This document shows, piece after piece, positions 26,464-35,306 of a DNA stretch of 64,000 nt (within the stretch, counting starts at the first letter, position 1; every line of letters starts with the position of its first letter). Position numbers and translations under genes: made by a program. Source of the stretch: DAOUTW01 sp964523575 (GTDB lineage Bacteria; Zixibacteria; MSB-5A5; GN15; JAAZOE01); assembly GCA_964523575.1 (NCBI GenBank), contig CAZGAV010000001.1:60657-124656 (forward strand), read 5' to 3'. Under the pieces are notes generated by a model. That model saw only the letters and a program-made list of their open reading frames with translations. It ran no database searches and had not been told where the DNA came from.

Positions 26464-26748
26464 ATATACGGAGTTTTCGGCATAGTCAAGTCAATTTGCG
26501 AAAAAAATCACAAAATTTTCCGATTCGACGGTAGTGGTCATGTATTCGTCTTCGATATGTAAGCTATTATGAAATAACATCATAGAAAAATCGCCCACCG
26601 TTGTGAGGAGAAATCCGGAGCCGCCTTGGGTGCCTGAGGTTTTATATTGAAAGAGATTTGGCGAAAATCTTTGAAAAAGCCCCCAACGGAGTTATATTGA
26701 GCTATCGTAAGAACTTAGAGAAGGCGACGGAAGGCGGCGACGCGAATT

Positions 26749-27558
26749 ATGGCCCCGGTCGGGATTATTTTCGATATAAAAAAGTATGCCATCCATGACG
26801 GTCCGGGAATCCGGACGACACTTTTTCTCAAGGGTTGTCCCCTCGACTGCTGGTGGTGCCATAATCCCGAGGGGCGTCTGAGCAAGCCGGAGAAGATCTG
26901 TGTGCGCACCCGCCGCAATGGATCCGGGGAATGGATCAACCAGGAAAGGCGATTCGGCCGGGAAATAATGACCGTGGATGAAATTATGCCGGAATTGGAA
27001 AAAGATACGGTCTTCTATGACCAGTCGGGTGGCGGTGTCACGTTCTCGGGTGGCGAACCGCTGATGCAACCCGAATTTCTTCTGGAAATCCTGAAGGCCT
27101 GCCGCCGGAGACAAATCCATACGGCCGTGGATACTTCTGGTTACGCTCCGTCGGACCTGTTCCATTCGATTTACGATTTGATCGATCTGTTCTTGTTCGA
27201 TCTCAAGCTCATGGATGACGAACAGCATAAGAAATATACCGGAGTTTCCAATGAATTGATTCTGGATAACCTGATCGGCCTAAGCAGTCGCGGCGATAAA
27301 ATCGCCCTGCGCCTGCCGATGATTACAGGCATAACCGATACGGCCGTCAATATCGAAAGTATTATGAATTTTATCGAGCCTTTATCTGGAATCAGAGATA
27401 TCAGCCTGTTGCCGTACAACCGCCTGGCCAATGACAAAATGGAGCGGTTCGGATTTCCTGATCGTCTGGGATCATTGCCGGACCAGCCGGAATCGCGGCT
27501 CGATGACATTGCGCGCTTGTTTACCGGGCGCGGATATCAGGTCAAAGTGGGAGGATGA
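26749..27558 (+). CDS. glycyl radical enzyme activating enzyme
   Basis: This radical SAM activase installs the glycyl radical on the dehydratase encoded next to it. In the 269-residue protein the cluster ligands are Cys30, Cys34 and Cys37 (GCPLDCWWC) in the usual GRE-activase setting HDGPGIRTTLFLKGC. GGVTFSGGEPLMQ is the SAM-binding motif. The region between them (ICVRTRRNGSGEW) keeps only one Cys, so the two-cluster ferredoxin-like insert common in activases of dehydratases and decarboxylases is missing, as in pyruvate formate-lyase activase. Its stop overlaps the upstream ATG of the partner gene. Confidence 0.93.
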   Translation: MAPVGIIFDIKKYAIHDGPGIRTTLFLKGCPLDCWWCHNPEGRLSKPEKICVRTRRNGSGEWINQERRFGREIMTVDEIMPELEKDTVFYDQSGGGVTFSGGEPLMQPEFLLEILKACRRRQIHTAVDTSGYAPSDLFHSIYDLIDLFLFDLKLMDDEQHKKYTGVSNELILDNLIGLSSRGDKIALRLPMITGITDTAVNIESIMNFIEPLSGIRDISLLPYNRLANDKMERFGFPDRLGSLPDQPESRLDDIARLFTGRGYQVKVGG

Positions 27559-27563
27559 TCGAG

Positions 27564-29930
27564 ATGAATGATCGTATCAAGCACCTTCGGGAACAAAGCC
27601 TGCACGCGGTTCCGACAATTTCATTGGAACGAGCTATACTGCTGACCGATTTCTACGCCAGTGGTGTCGCCGATAGGGTTTCGACGCCGATGGCTCGAGC
27701 TTTGGCCTTCGCCCATATACTCAAAAGTAAAACCATCTGCATCAATGACGGGGAACTGATTGTCGGAGAGCGCGGCCCGGCCCCCAAGGCGACCTCGACT
27801 TATCCCGAAATCTGCACCCATACGATTATGGACTTCGAAATTCTCGATTCCCGGGAAAAAATTCCCTTCAAGGTGGATAAGGATACGGGCAGAATGCAGC
27901 AGGACAGGATCGTCCCCTTCTGGTCGGGACGGTCGATCCGGGATCGGATTTTCAAGCAGGTTGACCCGGCCTGGCGTCTGGCGTACGAGGCCGGTGTCTT
28001 TACCGAATTTCAGGAACAGCGCGCCCCCGGCCATACGGTTTTGGATGACAAAATCTACACCCGGGGCTTGTCCGATTTCAAAGATAACATTCAAAGGAGC
28101 CTTGAGACTCTCGATTTCATGAATGATTCCGCGGCGTTCGACAAACGGGAGGAATTGTCCGCTATGGCCGAGACCGCTGATGCTATAATGGTTTTCGCCG
28201 GACGGCATGCCGAAAAATTGCGGGAATTGGCCATCGAAATCGATGATCCCGGGCGTCGGAGCGAACTGGAAGAAATGGCCCGGATATGCGAAAAGATCCC
28301 GGCCCGGGCGCCGGAGACATTCTGGGAGGCGCTCCAGTATTACTGGTTTATCCACCTCGGTGTCATCACCGAACTCAATACCTGGGATTCATTCAACCCC
28401 GGCCGGCTGGATCAGCATCTTTATCCCTTTTATAAGCGGGACCTGGAATCTGGCCGGCTGACGTCCGAAAAGGCGCGGGAATTACTGCAGGCGTTCTGGA
28501 TTAAATTCAATAATCAGCCGGCCCCGCCCAAGGTCGGCGTTACGGCTCAGGAGAGTAATACCTACACTGATTTTTGCCTCATCAATCTCGGCGGTGTGAC
28601 CGCCGAAGGAGCCGATGCCGCCAATGAGATGACCTATATGATTCTCGATGTCATCGAGGAAATGCGATTGCTTCAGCCCAGTTCGATGGTGCAGGTCAGC
28701 AAGAAAAGCCCCGATCGACTGGTCCGGCGGGCCATAGATATTATCAAAACCGGCTATGGCCAGCCGTCGCTTTTCAATACCGAGGCCATTATTCAGGAAA
28801 TGGTCCGGCAGGGGAAAACGCTTGAGGACGCCCGCAACGGCGGCGCCAGCGGCTGTGTCGAGACCGGCGCCTTCGGCAAGGAGAGTTATATCCTGACCGG
28901 CTATTTTAACCTCACCAAAGTTCTCGAAATTACCCTCCATAACGGCCTCGATCCCCGAACCGGCAAGAAAATCGGGATCGAAAGCGGCGAACTGCAATAT
29001 CTCAAAACCTTCGACGACCTGTATGAGGCCTTCGAAAAGCAGTTGAATTATTTCATCGACGTCAAGATCAAGGGCAATCGCATCATCGAACGCCTTTGGG
29101 CCGAGATTCTTCCGGCGCCTTTTTTGTCGATTTTCATCGATGACTGCGTCAAACGAGGTGTGGATTACAACAATGGCGGGGCCCGGTATAATTCATCCTA
29201 TATTCAGGGGGTCGGTCTGGGTACTATCACCGATTCGCTGGCCGCGATCAAGTACCATATTTACGATCATGAAAATATCTCTTTCGAGGAGCTCCTGGGG
29301 GCTCTGGCCGCCGACTTTGAGGGATACGACGACCTGCGGGATCGTCTGCTGAACAAGACGCCCCGATATGGCAACGATGACGATTATCCCGACAGTATCA
29401 TGCGCCGTGTATTCGAAAGCTATTTCGCGGCGGTTGACGGCCGGCCCAACACCAAGGGCGGGCATTTTCGCATCAATCTTCTGCCAACCACCAGCCATGT
29501 CTATTTCGGAAGCGTGGTCGGCGCCACACCCGAGGGGCGGCGCTCCGGTCAGCCGCTCTCCGAAGGCATTTCGCCGGTGCAGGGGGCCGACCGCCACGGA
29601 CCGACGGCAGTGCTTAAATCAGCCGCCAAAATCGACCACCTGCGCACCGGGGGGACGCTTCTTAATCAGAAATTCACCCCCCAGCTTCTCGCTAATGATG
29701 ACGGAGCCGAAAAATTAATGCATCTCATCCGCGCCTATTTCAAATTGGACGGGCATCATATTCAGTTCAACGTTGTTTCCGCCGAGACCTTGCGCCAGGC
29801 CCAGGCCGCGCCCGAAAACTACCGCGATCTGATCGTGCGGGTGGCCGGATACAGCGACTACTTCGTTGACCTTGGCCTTGAATTACAGAACGAAATCATC
29901 CGCCGCACCGAGCACGGCGCCACGGAATAG
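27564..29930 (+). CDS. hypD: glycyl radical enzyme, probable trans-4-hydroxy-L-proline dehydratase
   Basis: The protein is 788 residues from the ATG at 27564, which lies 9 nt after GGGAGG. The upstream ATG at 27555 directly abuts that site. The catalytic Cys431 is in GGASGCVETGAFGKES and the radical Gly762 in RVAGYSD near the C-terminus. Glu433, two after the Cys, is present as in diol and hydroxyproline dehydratases. Segments such as INDGELIVGERG, YEAGVFTEFQEQRAPGHTV and LLPTTSHVYFG agree with what I recall of Clostridioides HypD, so this subgroup is the best fit. The product would be 1-pyrroline-5-carboxylate, then proline. No proC lies nearby, and another GRE dehydratase activity cannot be excluded. 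Confidence 0.85.
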   Translation: MNDRIKHLREQSLHAVPTISLERAILLTDFYASGVADRVSTPMARALAFAHILKSKTICINDGELIVGERGPAPKATSTYPEICTHTIMDFEILDSREKIPFKVDKDTGRMQQDRIVPFWSGRSIRDRIFKQVDPAWRLAYEAGVFTEFQEQRAPGHTVLDDKIYTRGLSDFKDNIQRSLETLDFMNDSAAFDKREELSAMAETADAIMVFAGRHAEKLRELAIEIDDPGRRSELEEMARICEKIPARAPETFWEALQYYWFIHLGVITELNTWDSFNPGRLDQHLYPFYKRDLESGRLTSEKARELLQAFWIKFNNQPAPPKVGVTAQESNTYTDFCLINLGGVTAEGADAANEMTYMILDVIEEMRLLQPSSMVQVSKKSPDRLVRRAIDIIKTGYGQPSLFNTEAIIQEMVRQGKTLEDARNGGASGCVETGAFGKESYILTGYFNLTKVLEITLHNGLDPRTGKKIGIESGELQYLKTFDDLYEAFEKQLNYFIDVKIKGNRIIERLWAEILPAPFLSIFIDDCVKRGVDYNNGGARYNSSYIQGVGLGTITDSLAAIKYHIYDHENISFEELLGALAADFEGYDDLRDRLLNKTPRYGNDDDYPDSIMRRVFESYFAAVDGRPNTKGGHFRINLLPTTSHVYFGSVVGATPEGRRSGQPLSEGISPVQGADRHGPTAVLKSAAKIDHLRTGGTLLNQKFTPQLLANDDGAEKLMHLIRAYFKLDGHHIQFNVVSAETLRQAQAAPENYRDLIVRVAGYSDYFVDLGLELQNEIIRRTEHGATE

Positions 29931-30145
29931 AATATCGGCGCTCCGAAAGAAGGGACATGGGGGACATGCCTGCCCGTTTATAAATTGTCTTTTCATGGGA
30001 AAAAAGACTTGTATCAAATTCAACACCGCTTATTTTTAATTTAATAGAGACCTTGACACGGCATGGGTAAAATATAAGAGATGTTCATTCCACCCTTTTT
30101 ATATTTAATATTCATCTAACCACATTGCAGTAGGAGGAGTAACTA

Positions 30146-31027
30146 ATGAAGAAGCTTCTAATGTTGCTGGCCGCTGGCGTCTTTCTGATGCTGATATTCG
30201 GCTGTAGCGACGCGCCGGATGTCAACCGGCCCAGCGATGCCCCCTCAATAACGCTGGTTCAGCGACCGGAATTCGTAGAGCTGCGCCCCGATGCGGTTGT
30301 CAGTCAATTCGTCCTGAAGACGGACCATGCCGCGTCTTTCGAGAAGAAACCGCCGCCGCCTCCGCCGGATCCGGGTGGTGACGATCCCAATCCGAACCCG
30401 GCCCATAAGTATGCCTATATTGTCGGGATTTCAGATTATGATGGGACGGCCAACGACCTTCAGTTCCCCGATGATGACGCCATGGCCATGAGAAGCTATT
30501 TCCAGAGCCAGGGCTTCACCTGCCGGATGGACCTCAACCGCAACGCTACCGCCGACGCCATCACGGCCGGTCTGGAATGGCTGATCTCCAGCGCCGTTCC
30601 CGGCGATGAAATCGCCTTCTCGTATTCGGGCCACGGAGCCAAGGCTCCCGGCTATGGATCGAGCATCATTTCCACCGATCTGTATTACGTCACTCACGGC
30701 TATGTCATGTCCTATTTCAATGCCGTCAACTGCAGCAAGAAACTGGGTGCGCTTGATGCCTGCCAGATCGGCGACTTCCTCAACGATGCCGTCAGCGGCA
30801 CGGTCATGGCCACCGCTTCGACTTCATGTTATTCCTACGATGCCCCCGACCTGGGACACGGCGCCTGGACCTATTTCTTCCTCGAGGGCGCCGAAGATTT
30901 GAATCTGGTTTTCGCCGAAGATTGCGCTTCCCATGCCGAATCGGGCATGAGAGCCTGGGCCAAGATCTATCATCTCCGGGTCTGTCCCTCGCATAAAGAT
31001 ATGTACGACGGATCTTTCGATATGTAA
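30146..31027 (+). CDS. caspase-like (peptidase C14) lipoprotein
   Basis: This 293-residue protein has a signal peptide ending in a lipobox (LMLIFGCSDA), a proline-rich linker (EKKPPPPPPDPGG, about residues 70-85) and a caspase/metacaspase fold. KYAYIVGISDYDG is the first strand, His163 is in FSYSGHGAK, and the catalytic Cys206 is in LGALDACQIG. The catalytic pair is complete, so activity is likely. Being a lipoprotein, it would act outside the cytoplasm. Substrate and role are unknown. A ribosome binding site (GGAGGAG) precedes the ATG, a TTGACA lies at 30053-30058, and a strong terminator follows, so it is a single-gene unit. Confidence 0.88.
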   Translation: MKKLLMLLAAGVFLMLIFGCSDAPDVNRPSDAPSITLVQRPEFVELRPDAVVSQFVLKTDHAASFEKKPPPPPPDPGGDDPNPNPAHKYAYIVGISDYDGTANDLQFPDDDAMAMRSYFQSQGFTCRMDLNRNATADAITAGLEWLISSAVPGDEIAFSYSGHGAKAPGYGSSIISTDLYYVTHGYVMSYFNAVNCSKKLGALDACQIGDFLNDAVSGTVMATASTSCYSYDAPDLGHGAWTYFFLEGAEDLNLVFAEDCASHAESGMRAWAKIYHLRVCPSHKDMYDGSFDM

Positions 31028-31055
31028 AAGTCGTCGACCCAACCGCTATTTCAAG

Positions 31056-31084
31056 CCCGCCGTTTCCCGCGGCGGGTTTTTTTT
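31056..31084 (+). terminator. intrinsic terminator after the caspase gene
   Basis: A 7-bp GC stem (CCCGCCG at 31056-31062 with CGGCGGG at 31070-31076), a 7-nt loop and eight T residues. Confidence 0.93.
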
Positions 31085-31228
31085 GTAGATTCGTCCTCGA
31101 CTCGTGAGCAGAAATGCACTTTTTCTCCGTCGGACGACCGGAAATCGCCTTATCCGCAAATTCCTTTTCATACAGCAAAAGCCGGAATAGAGGTGTTTTT
31201 GATGGTTTATGAGTCTAATCGATGCGAA

Positions 31229-31252
31229 TTATCGCATGGTATCATACGATAA
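31229..31252. repeat. 10-4-10 inverted repeat, possible operator
   Basis: TTATCGCATG (31229-31238), spacer GTAT, then CATACGATAA (31243-31252). The arms are complementary except for one G-T pair. The left arm also forms a second, overlapping repeat ATGCGA-ATTA-TCGCAT (31222-31237). It lies about 60 nt upstream of the -35 box of the hdr-kor promoter and could bind a regulator. Confidence 0.4.
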
Positions 31253-31309
31253 CCCATGATTAATGAGGTAATTTACTTAATTATCCCCGGCATAAGCCGC
31301 CGAAAAAAG

Positions 31310-31338
31310 TTGACATAAAAATAATCTATGACTAAATT
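31310..31338 (+). promoter_or_regulatory. predicted sigma70-type promoter of the hdr-kor operon
   Basis: TTGACA (31310-31315), a 17-nt spacer and TAAATT (31333-31338). The -35 box is perfect and the -10 box matches four of six positions. It is the only good promoter in the 440-nt gap before hdrC. Confidence 0.5.
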
Positions 31339-31524
31339 ACATATAGAAACTGCCTCAATAAAACTGTTCTATCACATTTGACGCTGACTGCACCTTTGAT
31401 AGCTCTTTAATATCGATCATTATTGCTTCTTTGCTCGACATTATAAATATTGTTTTTTGCATCTTTGATCGGTCTCGAAAAAAAATCACATCTTTGCGCT
31501 AACTTCAACAGGTGGAAGTAATCG

Positions 31525-32022
31525 GTGAACGACTATAAGAGTCCGCCTTCCGGGGAAGTGTTCGAAATAAATTTCGACTTCCGTGATAAGCTGAACGCCG
31601 TGGCCGAGGGCTTCAGGCATAATTACTGCTATCAATGCGGCGCCTGTGTCGCCGACTGCCCGGCCAACAATTATTCGCAAACCTTCAACCCCCGTCTGAT
31701 TCTCCTGAAATCTCTGCTCGGCTTCGAGGAAGAACTAATCCGCGCCGATTCGGAAATCTGGAATTGCACCAACTGCTATACCTGCTCGGAACGTTGCCCG
31801 CAGGACGTCCGCCCGGTCGATGTGATCATCGCCCTCAAAAATCTCTGTACCCAACGCGGCGTCTCGCCGGAGATGGTGCCGAAGATCGCCGCGGCTGTGC
31901 ATGATTCCGGCATCACCACCATGGTGACCTCGCTGGTGGAGAAGCGGAGGGTGGAATACGGTCTGTCGCCCATGAAGGAATTTCCCGTCGAGGAATTGAA
32001 AAAACTGATGGGTGGTGACTGA
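31525..32022 (+). CDS. hdrC: heterodisulfide reductase subunit C-like iron-sulfur protein
   Basis: HdrC carries two 4Fe-4S clusters that pass electrons from HdrA to the HdrB active site. The two ligand sets in this 165-residue protein are CYQCGACVADCP and CTNCYTCSERCP, followed by the usual RPVDVIIALKN helix. The start is a GTG (31525) preceded by GGTGGAAG. It is the first gene of a long operon and runs directly into hdrB with 1 nt between stop and ATG. Confidence 0.92.
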   Translation: MNDYKSPPSGEVFEINFDFRDKLNAVAEGFRHNYCYQCGACVADCPANNYSQTFNPRLILLKSLLGFEEELIRADSEIWNCTNCYTCSERCPQDVRPVDVIIALKNLCTQRGVSPEMVPKIAAAVHDSGITTMVTSLVEKRRVEYGLSPMKEFPVEELKKLMGGD

Positions 32023-32023
32023 T

Positions 32024-32896
32024 ATGAAATATATACCCTTTTTCGGCTGTATGATGTCAACCAAATATCCCTGGTTCGAATCGGCGGTGCGGCGGACGAC
32101 GGCAACCATCGGGATGGAATTGGTCGATGTTGAGGGCTTTACCTGTTGTCCCGATCCGATCTATTTTCAGGCGGCCAATAAAATCGACTGGTACACCGTC
32201 GCGGCCCGCAATTTATCGCTGGCCGAGGATCTGGGCTACGATCTGATCACCACCTGCTCCGGCTGTACCGCCACTCTGTCGGAAACCAACCTGGCCCTCA
32301 AAGAAGACCCGGAACTGAAGGAAAGAGTCAACCTGCGGCTGAAAAAAATCGGCAGGGAATACAAGGGTACAATCGAAGTCCGCCACGCGGTGACGGTGTT
32401 GCGCGACGATTACGGCTTCGACCGCGTCGCGGAAACAGTCACCCGGCCGCTGGAAGGCCTCAAAGTGGCGATCCATTACGGCTGTCATCTGCTCAAGCCC
32501 TCGCGGGTGATGCGCGTCGATGATCCCAACCATCCCACCATACTGGAGAATCTGGTCAAGGCCACCGGTGCCGAACCGATCCATCATGAGAAGACTCTGT
32601 TGTGTTGCGGCCGCGCCTGTATGACCCGGGAAATCCCGGAACGGATGGTTATCGATATCCTCGAAGCAATCAGGGAGCATGAGGCTGATTGCATGGGGCT
32701 TATCTGCCCCACCTGTTTTGATGAATTCGACCTGGGGCAGATCGTCCTGGGAAAAAAATATAAGAAAAACCTGGAAGTTCCGGTCGTTTACTATTTCCAG
32801 CTTCTGGGATTGGCTCAGGGGTTGACGCCGCAGGAAGTCGGTTTGCATATGCACAAGGTCAAGGCCAAAGTGCTGATGGATATGGCGGCGGCATAA
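32024..32896 (+). CDS. hdrB: heterodisulfide reductase subunit B-like protein (CCG domains)
   Basis: HdrB holds the noncubane iron-sulfur clusters where a disulfide is reduced. Start ATG 32024 (MKYIPFFGCMMS) gives 290 residues. Both cysteine-rich CCG motifs are visible: the N-terminal one with GFTCCPDP and TTCSGCTATL, and the C-terminal one with HYGCHLLKPS, LLCCGRACMTR and GLICPTCFDEF. The physiological disulfide is unknown, because this is probably not a CoM-CoB organism. It could serve another thiol or a protein partner. Confidence 0.92.
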   Translation: MKYIPFFGCMMSTKYPWFESAVRRTTATIGMELVDVEGFTCCPDPIYFQAANKIDWYTVAARNLSLAEDLGYDLITTCSGCTATLSETNLALKEDPELKERVNLRLKKIGREYKGTIEVRHAVTVLRDDYGFDRVAETVTRPLEGLKVAIHYGCHLLKPSRVMRVDDPNHPTILENLVKATGAEPIHHEKTLLCCGRACMTREIPERMVIDILEAIREHEADCMGLICPTCFDEFDLGQIVLGKKYKKNLEVPVVYYFQLLGLAQGLTPQEVGLHMHKVKAKVLMDMAAA

Positions 32897-32986
32897 GAAC
32901 AAGGCGGCCGGTCGAAAAATGATGAAATTATTGCTGACAATAAATCGCCTCGGCCTCGTCCGGGGCCGGAAATAGGGGAGGCCCTT

Positions 32987-33268
32987 ATGAAATTCTGGCG
33001 AACCCCGCTGGATGTCGACAAACTTAAAATTCCCCGGGGTGAACTTCACATCATCACGGAACGCTGCAAGGGATGCGGTTTCTGCGTCGAATACTGCCCC
33101 AACGGCGTCCTCGAACTGGCCAAGGATTTTAATTCCAAAGGCTATCATCCACCGGTCGCGGTTAAGCCCGAAAAGTGCGTCAATTGCGACCTCTGCGAAA
33201 TGCTCTGTCCCGATTTCGCCATATATTGTGTCAGGGCCGACGAGGGAGAAAAGGAGGTGCTCGCGTGA
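32987..33268 (+). CDS. korD: 2-oxoacid:ferredoxin oxidoreductase delta subunit (2x4Fe-4S ferredoxin)
   Basis: This 93-residue ferredoxin-like subunit has two cluster motifs, CKGCGFCVEYCP and CVNCDLCEMLCP. It carries electrons from the TPP-dependent KorAB core to an external acceptor, here perhaps the Hdr modules encoded in the same operon. It lies 90 nt after hdrB, and its stop overlaps the GTG start of korA. Confidence 0.93.
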   Translation: MKFWRTPLDVDKLKIPRGELHIITERCKGCGFCVEYCPNGVLELAKDFNSKGYHPPVAVKPEKCVNCDLCEMLCPDFAIYCVRADEGEKEVLA

Positions 33269-34425
33269 AAGCCGATCCCAAAAATGTTCTGACCGGCTCT
33301 CATTATCTGGACGGCAACCATGCCTGCGCCGAAGGCGCTATCGCCGCCGGATGCAAATTTTTCGCCGGTTATCCCATCACCCCCTCGACCGAAATCGCCG
33401 AACGGGTCTCGCGTCGTTTTCCGTTGCTGGGAGGGATTTTTATCCAGATGGAAGACGAACTGGCCAGTATGAATGCCATCCTCGGCGCCGCCTGGGGCGG
33501 CAAGAAGTCGATGACTTGCACCTCCGGCCCCGGCTTCTCCCTGATGATGGAGAATTTCGGGCTGGGGATTATGCTGGAAACGCCCTGCGTCCTGGTCAAC
33601 GTCCAGCGCGGCGGTCCCTCGACAGGATTGCCCACCCTGCCGGGGCAGGCCGACATGATGCAGGCTCGCTGGGGATCGCATGGCGATTACGAGGTTATCG
33701 CCCTGGCGCCCGATTCGCCGCAGGAATCGTTTGAACTGGCCATCCATGCCTTCAACCTGTCCGAGAAATACCGGATGCCGGTTCTTATTATGACCGATGA
33801 ATGCGTCGGCCATATGACCGAAAAAGTCGTTATTCCTCCGGCCGATACAATCGAACTGGTCGAAAGGCGCTTTACCGATAAAAAGCCGGGCGAAGCCCGG
33901 CCCTATGATCCGGTTGACAATGGCGGCCCCCCACCCATGCTCCCGGTTGGCGAGGGCCACCGTTTTCACGTCACCGGATTGACCCACGATGAGCGCGGTT
34001 ATCCGGTAATCAACGCCGAAGCCCATGAAAAAAATGTCCGTCACCTGATCGACAAGATCGCCAACAACGTCGACGACATCATCTGGCTCGAGGAGAAAGA
34101 TGTCGACGGCGCTGATGTTGTTGTCATGGCCTACGGTATTTCTTCGCGAGTGATGCAGCCGGCCATCGCCAAAGCCCGCAAAGAGGGGATCAAGGTCGGC
34201 CAGATCAAGATGGTCACGGTTTGGCCCTTTCCCGAAAAGCGGGTCCGCGAACTGGCCGCCAAAGTCAAAGCGCTGGTCATGGTGGAAATGAACTATGGTC
34301 AGGTGTTTCTGGAGATGGATCGATGCGCCGCCGGGAAATGCAAGACGGTGCTGGTAGGCCATGCCGGGGGCACGGTCCATAAACCCGAAGTCATCTACAA
34401 GGCGATAAAGGAATCCGTCAAATGA
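33265..34425 (+). CDS. korA: 2-oxoacid:ferredoxin oxidoreductase alpha subunit
   Basis: This is the pyrimidine-domain subunit of a Kor-type 2-oxoacid oxidoreductase (probably 2-oxoglutarate), which converts the oxoacid, CoA and oxidised ferredoxin to acyl-CoA, CO2 and reduced ferredoxin. The GTG at 33265 overlaps the korD stop (GTGA) and follows AAGGAGG, giving 386 residues. Family segments are FAGYPITPSTEIAE, IQMEDELASMNAILGAAWGG, TSGPGFSLMMENFGLG and QRGGPSTGLPT. Its stop overlaps korB as ATGA. Confidence 0.94.
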   Translation: MKADPKNVLTGSHYLDGNHACAEGAIAAGCKFFAGYPITPSTEIAERVSRRFPLLGGIFIQMEDELASMNAILGAAWGGKKSMTCTSGPGFSLMMENFGLGIMLETPCVLVNVQRGGPSTGLPTLPGQADMMQARWGSHGDYEVIALAPDSPQESFELAIHAFNLSEKYRMPVLIMTDECVGHMTEKVVIPPADTIELVERRFTDKKPGEARPYDPVDNGGPPPMLPVGEGHRFHVTGLTHDERGYPVINAEAHEKNVRHLIDKIANNVDDIIWLEEKDVDGADVVVMAYGISSRVMQPAIAKARKEGIKVGQIKMVTVWPFPEKRVRELAAKVKALVMVEMNYGQVFLEMDRCAAGKCKTVLVGHAGGTVHKPEVIYKAIKESVK

Positions 34426-35306
34426 GCCCAATCGTAAAAGAACCGGAAAAGCACGTCCATCCTATGGAGAAACTCCTCCGGATGGATCGTATCCCGCATA
34501 TCTGGTGCCCGACCTGCGGGCTGGGGACGACCATTACGGCCCTGGCGGCGGCGATTGAGCAGTTACAGCTCGATCTCGACGATATCGCCATCGTCTCCGG
34601 AATCGGGTGCACCGGGCGGGTCGCCGGATACATGAAACTCGATTCATTCCATACCACCCACGGCCGCTCGATACCGTTCGCTGTCGGCTTGCATATCGCC
34701 CGGCCGAAAACGAAAGTCATCGTTTTCTCCGGCGACGGCGACCTGATCTCGATCGGCGGCAACCATTTTATCCACACCGCCCGGCGCAATATGGATCTGA
34801 CCGTCATCTGCGTCAATAATTTCATCTATGCCATGACCGGCGGGCAGGTGGCGCCGACGACGCCGATGACGGCCAAGGCCTCAACCTCGCCCTATGGTTG
34901 TTGTGAACATCCTTTCAACCTGCCGCTTTTGGCGGCCTCATCGGGCGCCGCTTATGTCGCCCGCTGGACGGCCTTGCACATTCGACGATTGACGACGGCT
35001 ATCAAGGAAGCCATCACCAAGCGCGGTTTTTCGTTCGTCGAGGTTATCGCGCCCTGTTCGACCCTGTACGCCCGGCTTAACAAACTCGGTACCGGCCTCG
35101 ACCTGATGAAATTCTACCACGACAACAGCATCATCAGGCACGGCGCCGACCTCAAGGATGTCGATATCGAATACCAATCGAAAATCGTCGTCGGCAAATT
35201 CGTGGATATCGAGAAACCGACCTATCTCGATTGTCTTAACGAAGGCCATAAACGGGTTTTCGGCGACAAATATAAACCTTATGGAGGCGATGATGGCGAC
35301 AACTGA
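34422..35306 (+). CDS. korB: 2-oxoacid:ferredoxin oxidoreductase beta subunit (TPP binding)
   Basis: This is the thiamine-diphosphate-binding subunit, 294 residues. The cluster cysteines include WCPTCGLGT near the N-terminus and the later Cys in SPYGCCEHP. The TPP/Mg motif is FSGDGDLISIGGNHF, ending in VNNFIYAMTGGQVAPTTP. The size and GMTGGQ-like motif fit KorB rather than the larger pyruvate enzymes. It is translationally coupled to korA, and its end overlaps the korC start by 14 nt. Confidence 0.94.
   Translation: MSPIVKEPEKHVHPMEKLLRMDRIPHIWCPTCGLGTTITALAAAIEQLQLDLDDIAIVSGIGCTGRVAGYMKLDSFHTTHGRSIPFAVGLHIARPKTKVIVFSGDGDLISIGGNHFIHTARRNMDLTVICVNNFIYAMTGGQVAPTTPMTAKASTSPYGCCEHPFNLPLLAASSGAAYVARWTALHIRRLTTAIKEAITKRGFSFVEVIAPCSTLYARLNKLGTGLDLMKFYHDNSIIRHGADLKDVDIEYQSKIVVGKFVDIEKPTYLDCLNEGHKRVFGDKYKPYGGDDGDN

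Larger units (their letters stand above)
31085..31524 (+). other. AT-rich intergenic region before the hdr-kor operon
   Basis: These 440 nt separate the caspase terminator from hdrC and hold no gene. They are clearly more AT-rich than the flanks. They contain an inverted repeat (31229-31252) and a sigma70-like promoter (31310-31338), listed separately, and leave an untranslated leader of about 180 nt before hdrC. Confidence 0.6.

Noticed and set aside
33145..34431. 428-codon ORF antisense to korA
   Set aside because: It is a shadow of the GC-rich korA frame with no ribosome binding site and no family pattern.
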